DNA from: Pseudomonas sp. p1(2021b)
GTDB taxonomy: Bacteria; Pseudomonadota; Gammaproteobacteria; Pseudomonadales; Pseudomonadaceae
Assembly (NCBI RefSeq): GCF_020151015.1
Contig: NZ_CP083747.1
Coordinates: forward strand, 62,001-126,000
DNA: 64,000 nucleotides
Direction: 5' to 3'
Shown here piece after piece: positions 35,899 through 45,247 of the stretch. Position 1 is the stretch's first letter; each line of letters starts with the position of its first letter. The notes below the pieces were generated by a model that had not been told where the DNA came from, searched no databases, and saw nothing but the letters and a program-made list of their open reading frames with translations. Made by a program: the position numbers and the translations under genes.

Positions 35899-36279
35899 TT
35901 AATCAGCTTGAGCCAAGCGCCCAGAACCGAATGCCACACGACGGGCCACTGCATTCCATTCCTGCACAGTAACCAGCATGCTGGAGCGGGCCTTCTCGTG
36001 ACCGTTTACTGTCTGGCGATACTGCAAGCGCACAAAGCCAGGCGTGACACTTGGATACCCTTCGAGCTCATACACGTTACGAAAACCGTCAACATCGATG
36101 TTGCTGGCGGTGTAGATCTGCGAGAAGAACATCCTGTAATAACCGGCCTTTGCCAGCATCACAGCAATTTCGCAGAGCAGTTTCAAGCGCATGCAGCACG
36201 CGGTGATGAACAGTACGAGTTCAAGCGACAGAGCTTGAGCCTTACGTTTGCAAACATCGGTGTCGATAGTCAGTTTCAT
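35899..36279 (-). CDS. Unknown protein, 126 residues
   Basis: ATG 36279 (MKLTIDTDVCKRKAQAL) lies 8 bases from GGGAG; the ATG six bases upstream is too near it. Two hydrophobic helical stretches (LVLFITACCMRLKLLCEIAVMLA), then a beta-rich tail. Family unknown. Confidence 0.6.
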   Translation of the reverse strand: MKLTIDTDVCKRKAQALSLELVLFITACCMRLKLLCEIAVMLAKAGYYRMFFSQIYTASNIDVDGFRNVYELEGYPSVTPGFVRLQYRQTVNGHEKARSSMLVTVQEWNAVARRVAFGSGRLAQAD

Positions 36280-36359
36280 GGTCATTCTCCCGGGTTGAGT
36301 GGCTAAGCCTTGCGTTTGCCTAGTACCCGGTAATGCACATCACGCGACTACAAATCGGA

Positions 36360-37256
36360 TTATCCCTGTGCGGCCTCCTCACCGCCGAGCGCTTCCATGA
36401 GAGCGGGTACGAGCTTTGCCAGCACGCCGGCGTAAGTCAGAAACATCGCGCCGAATGCAGCCTCCTCTTCCTCCTCATCGGGAATCTCTTTGTTCACGTT
36501 TTCGAGGAAAACAATGCGCTTGAGTGTCGACTTGTCAGTCAGCACGAAGGACACCTCTTCATTGAACGTCATGGCCAACCGTACGGGGCGCCGACCTTCG
36601 AGGAGGTGCTGTCGGATCTCCTCGCGCTCCAGGCTGATCGAGGCGTAGCCCACCTTAGATTTTTCAAGGTCCAGCCCCTGCAGGTTGACCTCACGGTCGA
36701 CCGTGAATTCGTCGGGGGATTCGTTGTTCATCAACCAGGTGGCCATCGCAGAGGAGGGGTCCATCGAGGTTCGAATCAGTGATGCAGGGATATCGATGGC
36801 GTCATGTATTTGAGTGACGACATCATCGGCTTTCGCCGGTGAGCCACAGTCGATGCCGATCAGGCCCGCCGAAGTATCGATCCACACCTTCTCAGTGCTC
36901 TGTGACTCGAATGCCCTGGGCAAGAGCTCGATAAACGCCTCTTCCTTCATCGCCTTGAGCTGGTCCCGGCTCGGCTTGTAGCCCTTCTCGGAGAGCATCT
37001 TGGCCGCCTTCTTCGCCACGTGTCGCTGCAATACAGGCTCGGGTACCTTCTTTTCTTCAAAGCACAGATTTAGCAGGATCTGCTTCTGCACCTCGAACAC
37101 GAGGCCACCGCCAACCCGGGGCTCCACCCAACCCTGGGTTTTGATGACGCTACCCGTACAGGGAGTGAATGCCCTTTTTTCCAGACGTTTCGCAAGCTCG
37201 GCCGTAGACAAGCTCCAGGGCTCAGTAATCCGGTAGAGGTGAAGGTTCGAAAACAT
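36360..37256 (-). CDS. rdgC: Recombination-associated protein RdgC
   Basis: 298 residues when started at ATG 37256 (MFSNLHLYRITEPWSLS), the family start. Typical segments: FTPCTGSVIKTQGWVEP, VWIDTSAGLIGIDCGSPAKADDV, RPVRLAMTFNEEVSFVLTDKSTLKRI. RdgC is a ring-shaped DNA-binding protein that restrains RecA. Plasmid copies may protect the entering or replicating DNA. Divergent from ligA. Confidence 0.93.
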   Translation of the reverse strand: MFSNLHLYRITEPWSLSTAELAKRLEKRAFTPCTGSVIKTQGWVEPRVGGGLVFEVQKQILLNLCFEEKKVPEPVLQRHVAKKAAKMLSEKGYKPSRDQLKAMKEEAFIELLPRAFESQSTEKVWIDTSAGLIGIDCGSPAKADDVVTQIHDAIDIPASLIRTSMDPSSAMATWLMNNESPDEFTVDREVNLQGLDLEKSKVGYASISLEREEIRQHLLEGRRPVRLAMTFNEEVSFVLTDKSTLKRIVFLENVNKEIPDEEEEEAAFGAMFLTYAGVLAKLVPALMEALGGEEAAQG

Positions 37257-37378
37257 GATGCAACTCACTCCTGGCCGGCTTACCGCCAGCACAATTTGGC
37301 GCACGAAAAAGAAACATGTACGCATAATACTGGCAGATTTATAATCATGCACACACCTATCCTGCCAGTGGAAAAACC

Positions 37379-39385
37379 ATGTCTGAATTCGCCCAGGTTG
37401 AGCAACGCCTTCTTCAACTCCGTGCAGAGGTCGCTGGACACATGGATGCGTACCACCGACTCGATGCCCCGACGATCCCGGACGGAGAATTCAACCTCCT
37501 GTTTCGTGAACTGGAGCAACTGGAAGCTGCGTATCCAGATCTGGCTACCGCTGACTCACCAACGCAGCGGGTCGGTGGCCGGGTTCTGGAAGAGTTCCTC
37601 CAAGCACAACACGATGTCCCAATGCTGTCGCTCAAAGACGCCATGAACGAGGAAGAGGCCCGGGCATTTGCAAGCTCTGTGGTGGATGAGCTGTCACAGC
37701 CGGCGGACATCGAGTTCACCGCTGAACTGAAGTACGACGGCTTAGCGCTTTCGGCTCGATACTTGGCTGGCGTCCTGGTTCGCGCAGTCACCTGCGGGGA
37801 TGGAACGACCGGTGAGGATGTAACGGCACAGGCCAAAACCATCCTGAACTTGCCCCTGACCCTACCAGCGGCCACTGATCTGGAGGTTCGTGGCGAGGTT
37901 GTCATACTCAATAGCGATTTTAAGATCGTGAATGAGCGCCTCAAGAGCCAGGGCTTGAAGACCCTCGCCAACCCCCGCAACGCCGCCGCCGGCAGCATGC
38001 GCCAGCTGGACCCCAAAGTAACTGCGTCCAGGAGACTGTCTTTCTACGCGTATGGCGCCCAAGAGCTCGACGGCACCCCTGCGTTCAAGGCAACCAAACA
38101 GTGGAAGATCATTGAGGGCTTGCTGGAGCTCGGATTCAGCATTGCCCCGGAAACGACCGTGGTCCACGGCTGGGATGGCATCAAAGGGTTCTACGATGCG
38201 GTGGGTGCGAATCGCCACAACCTCCCAGTAGCCATCGACGGCGTCGTATTCAAGGTCAACTCCCTCGCCGACCAAGAACGCCTTGGCTGGAACAATCGCA
38301 CCCCCCGATTCGCCATTGCGTCCAAGTACCCAGCAGAGGAGGCCGTCTCCGTCGTCGAAGACATTGTGGTGCAGATCGGCCGAACGGGGCCTGCGACCCC
38401 TGTGGCAAAGCTCAAGCCTGTGCGCGTCGGTGGCGTAGTGGTATCCAGCGCCAACCTCCACAACGCCGATCAGATCGAGGCCAAGGGTATCAAGGTCGGT
38501 AGCACCGTCATCGTTCGCCGAGCGGGCGATGTGGTACCGGAGATCGTTCGGACAGTGCCCTCGATCGGCGATAAGACCCTCTCCCACTATGTGATGCCGA
38601 CAGAGTGCCCGTCATGTGGTAGCCCCCTCGTTCGCCTGCAGGGCGCCGTCGAGCTGCATTGCCCAGGTGGCATTAAATGCCCGGCACAGAAGCAGGGCAA
38701 GATCGCTCACTTCGCGTCTCGGCTGGGAATGAACATCGACAACCTGGGCGACAAGTCGGTCTCAACTCTGATCGCCGCCGGCCTGATCAGCATGCCTTCC
38801 GACTTGTACAGTCTGAACGACAAGGTCATCGCACCGCTCCCCGGGTTTGGGCCGGTCTCAGCGAAGAACCTGGTCGCGGGCATTGAGGGCTCGAAAGCTC
38901 CGGACCTTCCGCGATTCATTTTCTCGCTGGGGATCGAGGGTGTCGGCGAGGCCACCAGCAAAGCTCTGGCGGCGCAGTTCGGGTCCTGGTCAGCATTCCG
39001 CGCAGCGACTTACGCGCAACTGCTGGCCATCGCGGATGTTGGGGATGGTACCGCCACCAACATCACCCGATTCTTCGAGGATTCTACTCTCGGTGCTGAG
39101 GCAGATCGGCTGGCCACGATCACCACACCCAACGACTTCGCTGCCATCGGCGGGGCCTCGCTGAAAGGGAAGGTTGTCGTCCTCACCGGCACTTTTCCAA
39201 CCCTCAGCAGAGAGGCTGCCAAAGCTCTGGTCGAAGGAGCCGGGGGGAAGGTCTCAAGCAAGGTTTCAAGCAAAACCAGCTTCGTCGTTGCCGGCGAGGC
39301 AGCAGGCTCGAAACTCGAAGCCGCCAAGGACCTGGACATCGATGTGTGGGATGAAGCCCGGCTATTGGCCGCCGCCGCGGGCTGA
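37379..39385 (+). CDS. ligA: NAD-dependent DNA ligase
   Basis: 668 residues, full length. Ia and adenylation domains with the nucleotidyl-acceptor Lys118 in ELKYDGLALSARY, DPTQ-like SPTQRVGG, OB fold, four-cysteine zinc finger (CPSCGSPLV...HCPGGIKCPAQ), helix-hairpin-helix repeats and a C-terminal BRCT domain (LKGKVVVLTGTFPTLSREAAKALVE). It seals nicks in duplex DNA. A plasmid-borne copy is unusual and would be additional to the chromosomal enzyme. Confidence 0.97.
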   Translation: MSEFAQVEQRLLQLRAEVAGHMDAYHRLDAPTIPDGEFNLLFRELEQLEAAYPDLATADSPTQRVGGRVLEEFLQAQHDVPMLSLKDAMNEEEARAFASSVVDELSQPADIEFTAELKYDGLALSARYLAGVLVRAVTCGDGTTGEDVTAQAKTILNLPLTLPAATDLEVRGEVVILNSDFKIVNERLKSQGLKTLANPRNAAAGSMRQLDPKVTASRRLSFYAYGAQELDGTPAFKATKQWKIIEGLLELGFSIAPETTVVHGWDGIKGFYDAVGANRHNLPVAIDGVVFKVNSLADQERLGWNNRTPRFAIASKYPAEEAVSVVEDIVVQIGRTGPATPVAKLKPVRVGGVVVSSANLHNADQIEAKGIKVGSTVIVRRAGDVVPEIVRTVPSIGDKTLSHYVMPTECPSCGSPLVRLQGAVELHCPGGIKCPAQKQGKIAHFASRLGMNIDNLGDKSVSTLIAAGLISMPSDLYSLNDKVIAPLPGFGPVSAKNLVAGIEGSKAPDLPRFIFSLGIEGVGEATSKALAAQFGSWSAFRAATYAQLLAIADVGDGTATNITRFFEDSTLGAEADRLATITTPNDFAAIGGASLKGKVVVLTGTFPTLSREAAKALVEGAGGKVSSKVSSKTSFVVAGEAAGSKLEAAKDLDIDVWDEARLLAAAAG

Positions 39386-39445
39386 GTATTACAGGCCGGC
39401 GTGAAGCATCACAGAGCATTAAGATTTCATCTGGAGAACCAGAAA

Positions 39446-40513
39446 ATGTCAGTAACTAATGGACCATACAAGCGCGATGCTAATGGAGTCGCCTATGAAG
39501 TCGACTTTGAGTATGTGCGAGATAACGTCCCGCTCGACTGGTTCTTCGAGCACATGCTCGGTGCGAAAGCGAGACCATCAGCAGGTGCAATTCGGTACAA
39601 CATCTGTCCAAACCCTGAATGCGGAGCTTCTTCCGTTCACTCGGTGAAGATCAGCGTGAAAAACGGCGGGTGGCTCTGCTACTCGTGCGGTGAGCAAGGT
39701 GACGTGGTCGCTGCGGCGGCATTTTACTGGGGGAAATCTCATCGGGAGGCAGGTCTTGACCTGATGGGCGCCGATGTTGAGCTGCTGAAGCACTATGTTC
39801 CGCCCAAGCCCATGGACGCGATCCAACGCGATGACAGTGCTCTTGCGCTGGTATTGCAACGCGTCGCCGAAGCTTGCAGTTATCCCTCGAAAGATGCCCT
39901 GAAGTACTTTGCTGGCCGGGGTATATCTGAGGATGTAGCCCGGGAAGCTTGCAACCGAGGCATCCTCATCACAATCCCGAACAACCCGATGGAAGCCAAG
40001 GGGTTCTTGACTGAAGTCGCAGGGCAGGAACTGATGGTGAAAGCGGGCCTGTGGAACCCCGAAAAAAAGGCGCCAGCCTGTGCATTTCGGCCACTGTGGT
40101 TTCGGTCGCAATCGCACTGTGCTGCTGAGTTTAGGCTCATGCGTGAACCCAAAGAAGGGGAGAAGAAGGCCATGCGGTACGGCGGAAAATCTCCTTGGAT
40201 CTGGGAAGGCTCTGAAAGTGAGTTCATGATCGTCGAAGGTCCGATCGACATGTTATCAGCCGTCGAAATGGGGTCGAAAAGGACGATCTTCGCGCTTCCT
40301 GGTTGCGAGAATTGGGAGCCTGAATGGTTCAACATGATGGCCAAGAAGAACGTGCTTCAGGCGCTCGATCCTGATAAGCCGGGCTTCAAGGCTGCAGAGA
40401 ACCTCAAGCCAGTGCTAGTGGCTCTTGAAGCCAACCTTGGCACCTTCAATCCACCCAACCGGGTCGGCGACTTAAACGAGCAGCTCAAGCACATGCGTGG
40501 CCTCCTAAACTAA
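39446..40513 (+). CDS. DnaG-like primase with CHC2 zinc finger and TOPRIM domain
   Basis: 355 residues. N-terminal zinc site (YNICPNPECGASSVHSVKISVKNGGWLCYSCGEQGDVV), then a TOPRIM-like catalytic segment (MIVEGPIDMLSAVEMGSKRTIFALPGCENW, LDPDKPGFKAAENL). The C-terminal helicase-binding domain of DnaG is missing. It probably primes synthesis on the plasmid strand entering a recipient or during replication. ATG 39446 follows GGAG. It lies 60 bases after ligA on the same strand. Confidence 0.85.
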   Translation: MSVTNGPYKRDANGVAYEVDFEYVRDNVPLDWFFEHMLGAKARPSAGAIRYNICPNPECGASSVHSVKISVKNGGWLCYSCGEQGDVVAAAAFYWGKSHREAGLDLMGADVELLKHYVPPKPMDAIQRDDSALALVLQRVAEACSYPSKDALKYFAGRGISEDVAREACNRGILITIPNNPMEAKGFLTEVAGQELMVKAGLWNPEKKAPACAFRPLWFRSQSHCAAEFRLMREPKEGEKKAMRYGGKSPWIWEGSESEFMIVEGPIDMLSAVEMGSKRTIFALPGCENWEPEWFNMMAKKNVLQALDPDKPGFKAAENLKPVLVALEANLGTFNPPNRVGDLNEQLKHMRGLLN

Positions 40514-40522
40514 CCCACCAAA

Positions 40523-40548
40523 CCCGGCTCTCGCAGCCGGGTTTTTTT
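40523..40548 (+). terminator. Rho-independent terminator
   Basis: CCCGGCT, CTCGC, AGCCGGG and seven T after the primase gene. Confidence 0.92.
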
Positions 40549-40655
40549 GGCTTGTTACAATGCGACCCCGGGGAGTGCGTCGGTAGATTCATAACGCGTA
40601 CACATACATCAATACGGGTGATAAAATCACCGCTCAGAGAAGTGGAGCCCCCCTT

Positions 40656-41192
40656 TTGGACCGTCGAACATTCCTGCAATATGCCCTCGGCTTGGCCGCT
40701 TCCTCAACTCCGCTGCTCTCAAGCGCCAGCACCTTCTGGGATCAACCCAGACGTCTCTGGCTGAAGCGTGAGATCAAACCCGGGCAGTGGGAGGAGGTCG
40801 ACAAGGTCTATTACCAGAACGGTCGACTCGATTGGTCCGGCTATGACCCCGTGTGCCGACTGATGCGCGATGTTCACACGGGCAAGGCTGTGCAGATGAG
40901 CCCTGTGCTCCTGGACGTCGCAGGAATTCAAGGTTGGTTCAAAATTCACGGGATAACGAAGCCCATCATCGTGCTTTCAGGGTATCGCGAAGAGTCGACC
41001 AACAAGAAGGTGGGTGGCAAAAAGCACTCTGCGCACCTAAGAGGTGGCGCTTGCGACCTCACAGTGCCAGGCGTACCGGTAGACTACCTTCGACGACTAG
41101 CCCTATATCTTGAGGGCGGCGGCGTGGGCGTTTACCCAGGCCGGAACTTCATTCACGTAGACGATGGAAATTTGAGGGTCTGGCGGGGATAG
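40656..41192 (+). CDS. YcbK/M15-type peptidoglycan peptidase-like protein (DUF882), TTG start
   Basis: 178 residues beginning MDRRTFLQYALGLAASSTPLLSSA, a twin-arginine-like or Sec signal. The body is the DUF882/peptidase M15A pattern: PIIVLSGYREESTNKKVGGKKHSAHLRGGACDLTVPG and GRNFIHVDDG, with the zinc ligands His, Asp and His. It would cut peptides in the cell wall and help the transfer channel cross the periplasm. The start is TTG with GGAG upstream; no ATG fits. Confidence 0.85.
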   Translation: MDRRTFLQYALGLAASSTPLLSSASTFWDQPRRLWLKREIKPGQWEEVDKVYYQNGRLDWSGYDPVCRLMRDVHTGKAVQMSPVLLDVAGIQGWFKIHGITKPIIVLSGYREESTNKKVGGKKHSAHLRGGACDLTVPGVPVDYLRRLALYLEGGGVGVYPGRNFIHVDDGNLRVWRG

Positions 41193-41238
41193 TACCAGGC
41201 TCTCGCTCGATGAAGAGCCTGGCTGCCCCCGATCATGC

Positions 41239-42144
41239 TTAGAACATGCTGGACCAGGAGATCTGGTTGACGAGGGGCTTGTGAGGGAGCAAGGCCAGGT
41301 CCACGGCCCTCAGTGCTGGGTTACGGCCGGTGAGGTACCAGCAATCATTTTGCTGACTCAGCATGTATCGATCACACAGCCGCTCCAAAGCCGAACGATA
41401 GGCCTCTGTGACATTGCCGCCGGATGCGAGTGCCAGCAGGTCAGCCGATCGAATGCCAGGCTGCCCCCACGCTACCCGAGCAAGATCGTACCCTTCATCA
41501 CCGGCCAGGATGAAGATCTCATCCGCAACAGCTTCTGGCACGGGGTCGATCATGAAAGGAAACTCGACCGGGAACACGTACCAGCGACGCCAGAACTCGT
41601 AGTGGATCCGCAGACGAATGACGTCCTTGCGAGCTCCAAGCACCTCACAGCACTTATCAAATGCCCAGTCGCCAAGGGTAGGCCCGAACACCCATTGGGC
41701 AGCTGTCACATACACATCGGTCGGCAGTTTCTTCGCGAACAAAGCCTCGACGTTGGCCTTAATGATGCGAAACGCGAGACGCGTTACGCCGTCCTCGAAA
41801 TCCTCTTCATCAAGCCGGCGCAGCTCATCCTTCTTCAGTTTTCGTCTTTGCGCTCCAAGGTTCGATAGATTATTGAGTGCGGCGAGCCCAAGTTCTTCAG
41901 CAAAAGGATATGACTCGACCACAGTTTCGTCAGTCCCCAGAAAATCCACTTGAGCATCGTCTGCAGCGTTATCAAGATCGAAGGCGTCAAGACCTTCGAA
42001 AAGATTGGCGCTATCAAAGCTCTCAAGCCAGTTACGAACATCGCCAGGATCAGAAAGACCGCCAGAATCGTCAGATAGAAGCTCAGATCCGAAGACATCA
42101 TTTTCTTCCTCGTTGCCCAGGGGCATATCAGTGAATTCGTTCAT
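41239..42144 (-). CDS. Acidic protein of unknown function at the end of the coupling-protein operon
   Basis: 301 residues. The N-terminal 100 residues are very acidic and Leu/Asp-rich (NEEENDVF, SDDSGGLSDPGDV, DAFDLDNAADD), followed by KLKKDELRRLDEEDFEDGVTRLAFRIIKANVEALFAKKLPTDVYVTAAQWVFG and a tryptophan/tyrosine-rich C-terminal domain. No signal peptide. It starts 11 bases after the ATPase-dead TraD paralogue ends, so it is probably made with the coupling proteins and may be an adaptor. Family unknown. Confidence 0.75.
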   Translation of the reverse strand: MNEFTDMPLGNEEENDVFGSELLSDDSGGLSDPGDVRNWLESFDSANLFEGLDAFDLDNAADDAQVDFLGTDETVVESYPFAEELGLAALNNLSNLGAQRRKLKKDELRRLDEEDFEDGVTRLAFRIIKANVEALFAKKLPTDVYVTAAQWVFGPTLGDWAFDKCCEVLGARKDVIRLRIHYEFWRRWYVFPVEFPFMIDPVPEAVADEIFILAGDEGYDLARVAWGQPGIRSADLLALASGGNVTEAYRSALERLCDRYMLSQQNDCWYLTGRNPALRAVDLALLPHKPLVNQISWSSMF

Positions 42145-42155
42145 TGGCACCACCC

Positions 42156-43430
42156 TTAAACCGGAACTGTTTGCGTGAATTGATCTGCGCCAGCCATTCG
42201 GGCATGCTGGCGCCTGGCCGGCCATCTGATGTCGGCCGCTGTGGCGAACCTCACTTCACCAGGGGTGGCCACACTCGCCCAGGTCACCTGGTGCTCGCCG
42301 GAAACAATCGCGTAGTCGGTGGTGCCCATCGACAAGAGTTTTTGCATCACATCCCCTGTGCCCTGGGCTTGCTCAGGCTCCGTAGGCAACAGCTGCGAAT
42401 AGACCTGCGCTGCCGACTCGGATTGAGGTTTGAACAGAACCAGGTTGCGAGCTCGACTCAGGCAGGCCTCGCGCAGATCCAGAGACTCACGCCCAAGATC
42501 GTCGAGCGAACCAGCTGCAACCCATACGCTCATCACCTGCTCAGTCTGTGGCGAGAGCAGCTGCTCGATGCTCGGGTCATTGCAACCACCTGGATCGGTG
42601 AACACAGCCAGCGCAGTGGGTGCACCAGGCTCACCGATCGACCGCAGAACAGCATCCGCCAGATTCGAGATCACGATGCGGCGGAGATTGGACGCCGCCT
42701 GGCCTCGGCCGATGTAGGGAATTGCGAGATACACGATCTTTCGTGTTACCAGCGCCTCGTGCAGCACGACGTCAGGCTGGTAGCTGTTGAACACTTCACC
42801 CGCTCTACCGGCGCCGAGCATGCACATGCTCCCAGCGAGGCCCGAGAAGCGTCCTTTCAGCTTTACCGCACAGATGTCGCCAACATCATCCTGAAAGGCC
42901 TTGCAGGCCTGCTGCAGGGCTCCCAGCTGCACTGAACGAGGGTATGCAGTGGCCATGTGTTCGATCAGCGCTGAAATAGCGTCAGGCTTCATCACGAACA
43001 TACCCAGATCAAGGTACGAGTAGGGCAGGCCAGCGAGCTGCAGCGAGGACACAATCGCCCGAACAAGAGCTGCGGTTGGGGTTGAATCGTGACCTGCCGT
43101 CGCATCCTGATCCGCGAGGAAATTCAAGACATGGCTCGCGACCTTGGTAGGAGCTGTGTGCAGCACCGGGTTGTAGGTATGGCTCAAGGCGGGACTACCA
43201 GGATTCACGATGAGCAGATCAGCTCCCCGGCCAACTGCAGTGCTGGCGCCGATCATCGCTCCCAAAAGTGATTCATCGACCGATGAGCCGACCACGAAGA
43301 CCGCAGCGCCGGCTGCAATGCGTCGCTGAATCACCTCCCTGATCAGTTGCCCCTGGCCCTCAGTGCTCTCATCGAGCACAAGGGTATGCCCGGGCACAAC
43401 ATGAGCGCCCTTAGGTTCTACGTTACTCAT
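42156..43430 (-). CDS. ATPase-dead paralogue of the TraD-type coupling protein
   Basis: 424 residues aligning by eye with the gene upstream over most of its length: LLIVNPGSPALSHTYNPVL matches LLILNPGNPSLSNTYNPIL, FSGLAGSMCMLGAGRAGEVFNSYQPDVVLHEALVTRKIVYLAIPYIGRGQAASN matches FGGLAGRMYLFGTGKFGDVMNTYAPEIDLFEAIRAKKIIYVALPTMGKNEAASN. The P-loop GQSGVGKT is replaced by DESTEGQG (residues 20-27) and the Walker B NFMDELGS by AVFTDPGG. The membrane N-terminus is absent. Its start overlaps the coupling-protein stop by 8 bases. It probably forms a mixed complex or regulates the active subunit. Confidence 0.82.
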   Translation of the reverse strand: MSNVEPKGAHVVPGHTLVLDESTEGQGQLIREVIQRRIAAGAAVFVVGSSVDESLLGAMIGASTAVGRGADLLIVNPGSPALSHTYNPVLHTAPTKVASHVLNFLADQDATAGHDSTPTAALVRAIVSSLQLAGLPYSYLDLGMFVMKPDAISALIEHMATAYPRSVQLGALQQACKAFQDDVGDICAVKLKGRFSGLAGSMCMLGAGRAGEVFNSYQPDVVLHEALVTRKIVYLAIPYIGRGQAASNLRRIVISNLADAVLRSIGEPGAPTALAVFTDPGGCNDPSIEQLLSPQTEQVMSVWVAAGSLDDLGRESLDLREACLSRARNLVLFKPQSESAAQVYSQLLPTEPEQAQGTGDVMQKLLSMGTTDYAIVSGEHQVTWASVATPGEVRFATAADIRWPARRQHARMAGADQFTQTVPV

Positions 43431-45183
43431 CTCTCAGCTGCTCCTGTTGTTTCTTCCGCCCACCAGTGGGCAGCCCGCTGCCACCCAGGTACTTGTCACT
43501 ATTCTTGAAGAAGTCCGCACCCTTAACGGACGGCCTGCGGAAGTGGTTGATTCGAATAGGGCCGATTTCTTTCTGCAGCTTTCTGTCGATGCTGATCATC
43601 GGCACCCGGACGTTGAAGATCTGGTCTCCGCCGTACTGGATGATGCATTCCCCCTTACCGAGCGCTTTGAGGTCATCCGGCGAGACCTTGTACTCCTCCT
43701 GCTCTCGCTCACCGACCGATATGCCGGCGGCAGCACCGGTGCCACCCTCTGGCGCCACATTGAGAAGGGGGGTGCTACTGCTTTCGTTCTGCGTACCGCT
43801 CAATGACTTCGTGATACCGATTTTCATGCCGATGAGGTCTGCACACTCAACGGCCGTGGCCTGGGTACCGATCTTGAAAAAGATCTTGGTCCAGGTGTTA
43901 CCGATGACCATCTCTTTGAAGTCAGGAGAAACCACATCCAGGTTGGCCAAGGTCTGGGCTGCGGGGAACAGTGCCATCTGCGCGCTGCGCCCCTGTTCAA
44001 AGGGGCGTGCTAGCGACTGAACGGCGTAACTGCCCAGCTCATCCATGAAATTGAAATGCGGGGGGTTAGGCCGGTCCTCTTCAGGCAGCGCCTGGATCCA
44101 CGAGATAGCCGTACGCAGGTCGCCCAGGAACATCTTGCCGAAGTTGGAGGCGGCTTCGTTTTTACCCATCGTCGGGAGAGCGACGTAGATGATCTTCTTC
44201 GCCCGGATTGCTTCGAACAGGTCGATCTCGGGGGCGTAGGTGTTCATCACGTCACCGAATTTCCCCGTACCGAACAAGTACATCCGGCCGGCAAGACCGC
44301 CGAACGTTTCCTTCATCCGCTTGATGTCAACCACGTTCTCCATGCCCGGCTTTCCGCCGATCTTGTATTGCTCAAGGAACAGGGAGAAGTTCTTGGTCGC
44401 CGGGTTGTGAGGCTGGGTCTTCTTGAGCAGGGTTTCCAGTTCCTCGATCGCTTTGTGGTTCATCAACAGGATCGTGAAGTCGATGAAGTTGTAAGCGAGG
44501 CCAGCAGCTTGCATTGCCGCTACGAGGGTGGTGATGCCTTGGTTCGCCGACTGTTTGTAGTGGTCAGCGCCAGGGTTATTCTCGGTAGAGGGAATGATGG
44601 ACAGGATGCGGGCGGCGATCTCATCAGGGTCACCCCTGAGGATGGGGTTGTATGTATTGCTGAGTGATGGGTTACCCGGGTTCAGAATCAGCAGATCCTG
44701 CTCGCGGCCCGCCCAGACGCAGTACTGGTAGATCGTTTGAATGTCGTCCGCATTCATCTTACCGTCGATGAACGTCAGGCCGCCGCCACGCTGGATCTGC
44801 TGGAACATCATCAGTTTGCCCAATACGGTTTTACCTACACCGGACTGGCCCAGGATAAATCCATGCCGCATGAAGTCTTCATCAGGGACACGTACAGGCT
44901 GTCCCGTGTCGGTAGTGAAGCCAAGCAGCAAGCCATCTCCGTGCGCCAGATCGGTAGCCGAGCGGATATTGATCTTCGACTCAAGGAGGAGCTGGTTCTT
45001 CCAGAAATCAAAGACACGGTTGCCCACGTACGCCGCACCCGCAGCCCCCATGGCGAGGGGGAGGGTGGCCGGCACAGAGCTGAAAAAAGGCGATGTCAGA
45101 AGTCCACCAGCACCGATCGAACTCAGTGCCAGGGTGTCTTTGAAGCCACCGATTTTCGAGCGAAGTATCTGATCCATACTCAT
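43423..45183 (-). CDS. traD: Type IV coupling protein (TraD/VirD4 family ATPase)
   Basis: 586 residues from ATG 45183 (MSMDQILRSKIGGF). A hydrophobic N-terminal region (about 25-52), P-loop GQSGVGKT at 112-119, Walker B FNFMDELGSYAVQ, and the AAA-type core. Coupling proteins are inner-membrane hexamers that bring the relaxase-DNA complex to the secretion channel. It is encoded on the strand opposite the tra operon, together with two accessory genes. An in-frame longer start (45282) has no ribosome site. Confidence 0.9.
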   Translation of the reverse strand: MSMDQILRSKIGGFKDTLALSSIGAGGLLTSPFFSSVPATLPLAMGAAGAAYVGNRVFDFWKNQLLLESKINIRSATDLAHGDGLLLGFTTDTGQPVRVPDEDFMRHGFILGQSGVGKTVLGKLMMFQQIQRGGGLTFIDGKMNADDIQTIYQYCVWAGREQDLLILNPGNPSLSNTYNPILRGDPDEIAARILSIIPSTENNPGADHYKQSANQGITTLVAAMQAAGLAYNFIDFTILLMNHKAIEELETLLKKTQPHNPATKNFSLFLEQYKIGGKPGMENVVDIKRMKETFGGLAGRMYLFGTGKFGDVMNTYAPEIDLFEAIRAKKIIYVALPTMGKNEAASNFGKMFLGDLRTAISWIQALPEEDRPNPPHFNFMDELGSYAVQSLARPFEQGRSAQMALFPAAQTLANLDVVSPDFKEMVIGNTWTKIFFKIGTQATAVECADLIGMKIGITKSLSGTQNESSSTPLLNVAPEGGTGAAAGISVGEREQEEYKVSPDDLKALGKGECIIQYGGDQIFNVRVPMISIDRKLQKEIGPIRINHFRRPSVKGADFFKNSDKYLGGSGLPTGGRKKQQEQLRDE

Positions 45184-45206
45184 GGAGGTGAGCCTTAAGC
45201 TACGCA

Positions 45207-45240
45207 CAAAAAAACCCGAGCACCATGAGGCGCCCGGGTT
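45207..45240 (-). terminator. Terminator before the coupling-protein gene
   Basis: A hairpin of CCCGAGC and GCCCGGG halves with AAAAAAA on the left, which reads as U7 on the minus strand. It closes the gene ending at 45248 and separates it from traD. Confidence 0.75.
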
Positions 45241-45247
45241 GTGGGGG

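Noticed and set aside
41835..42101. Minus-strand open frame for an 88-residue membrane-like protein inside the acidic-protein gene
   Set aside because: It lies wholly within the longer gene 41239-42144 on the same strand in another frame, has no good ribosome site, and its hydrophobic look follows from reading GAx-rich acidic codons one base off.
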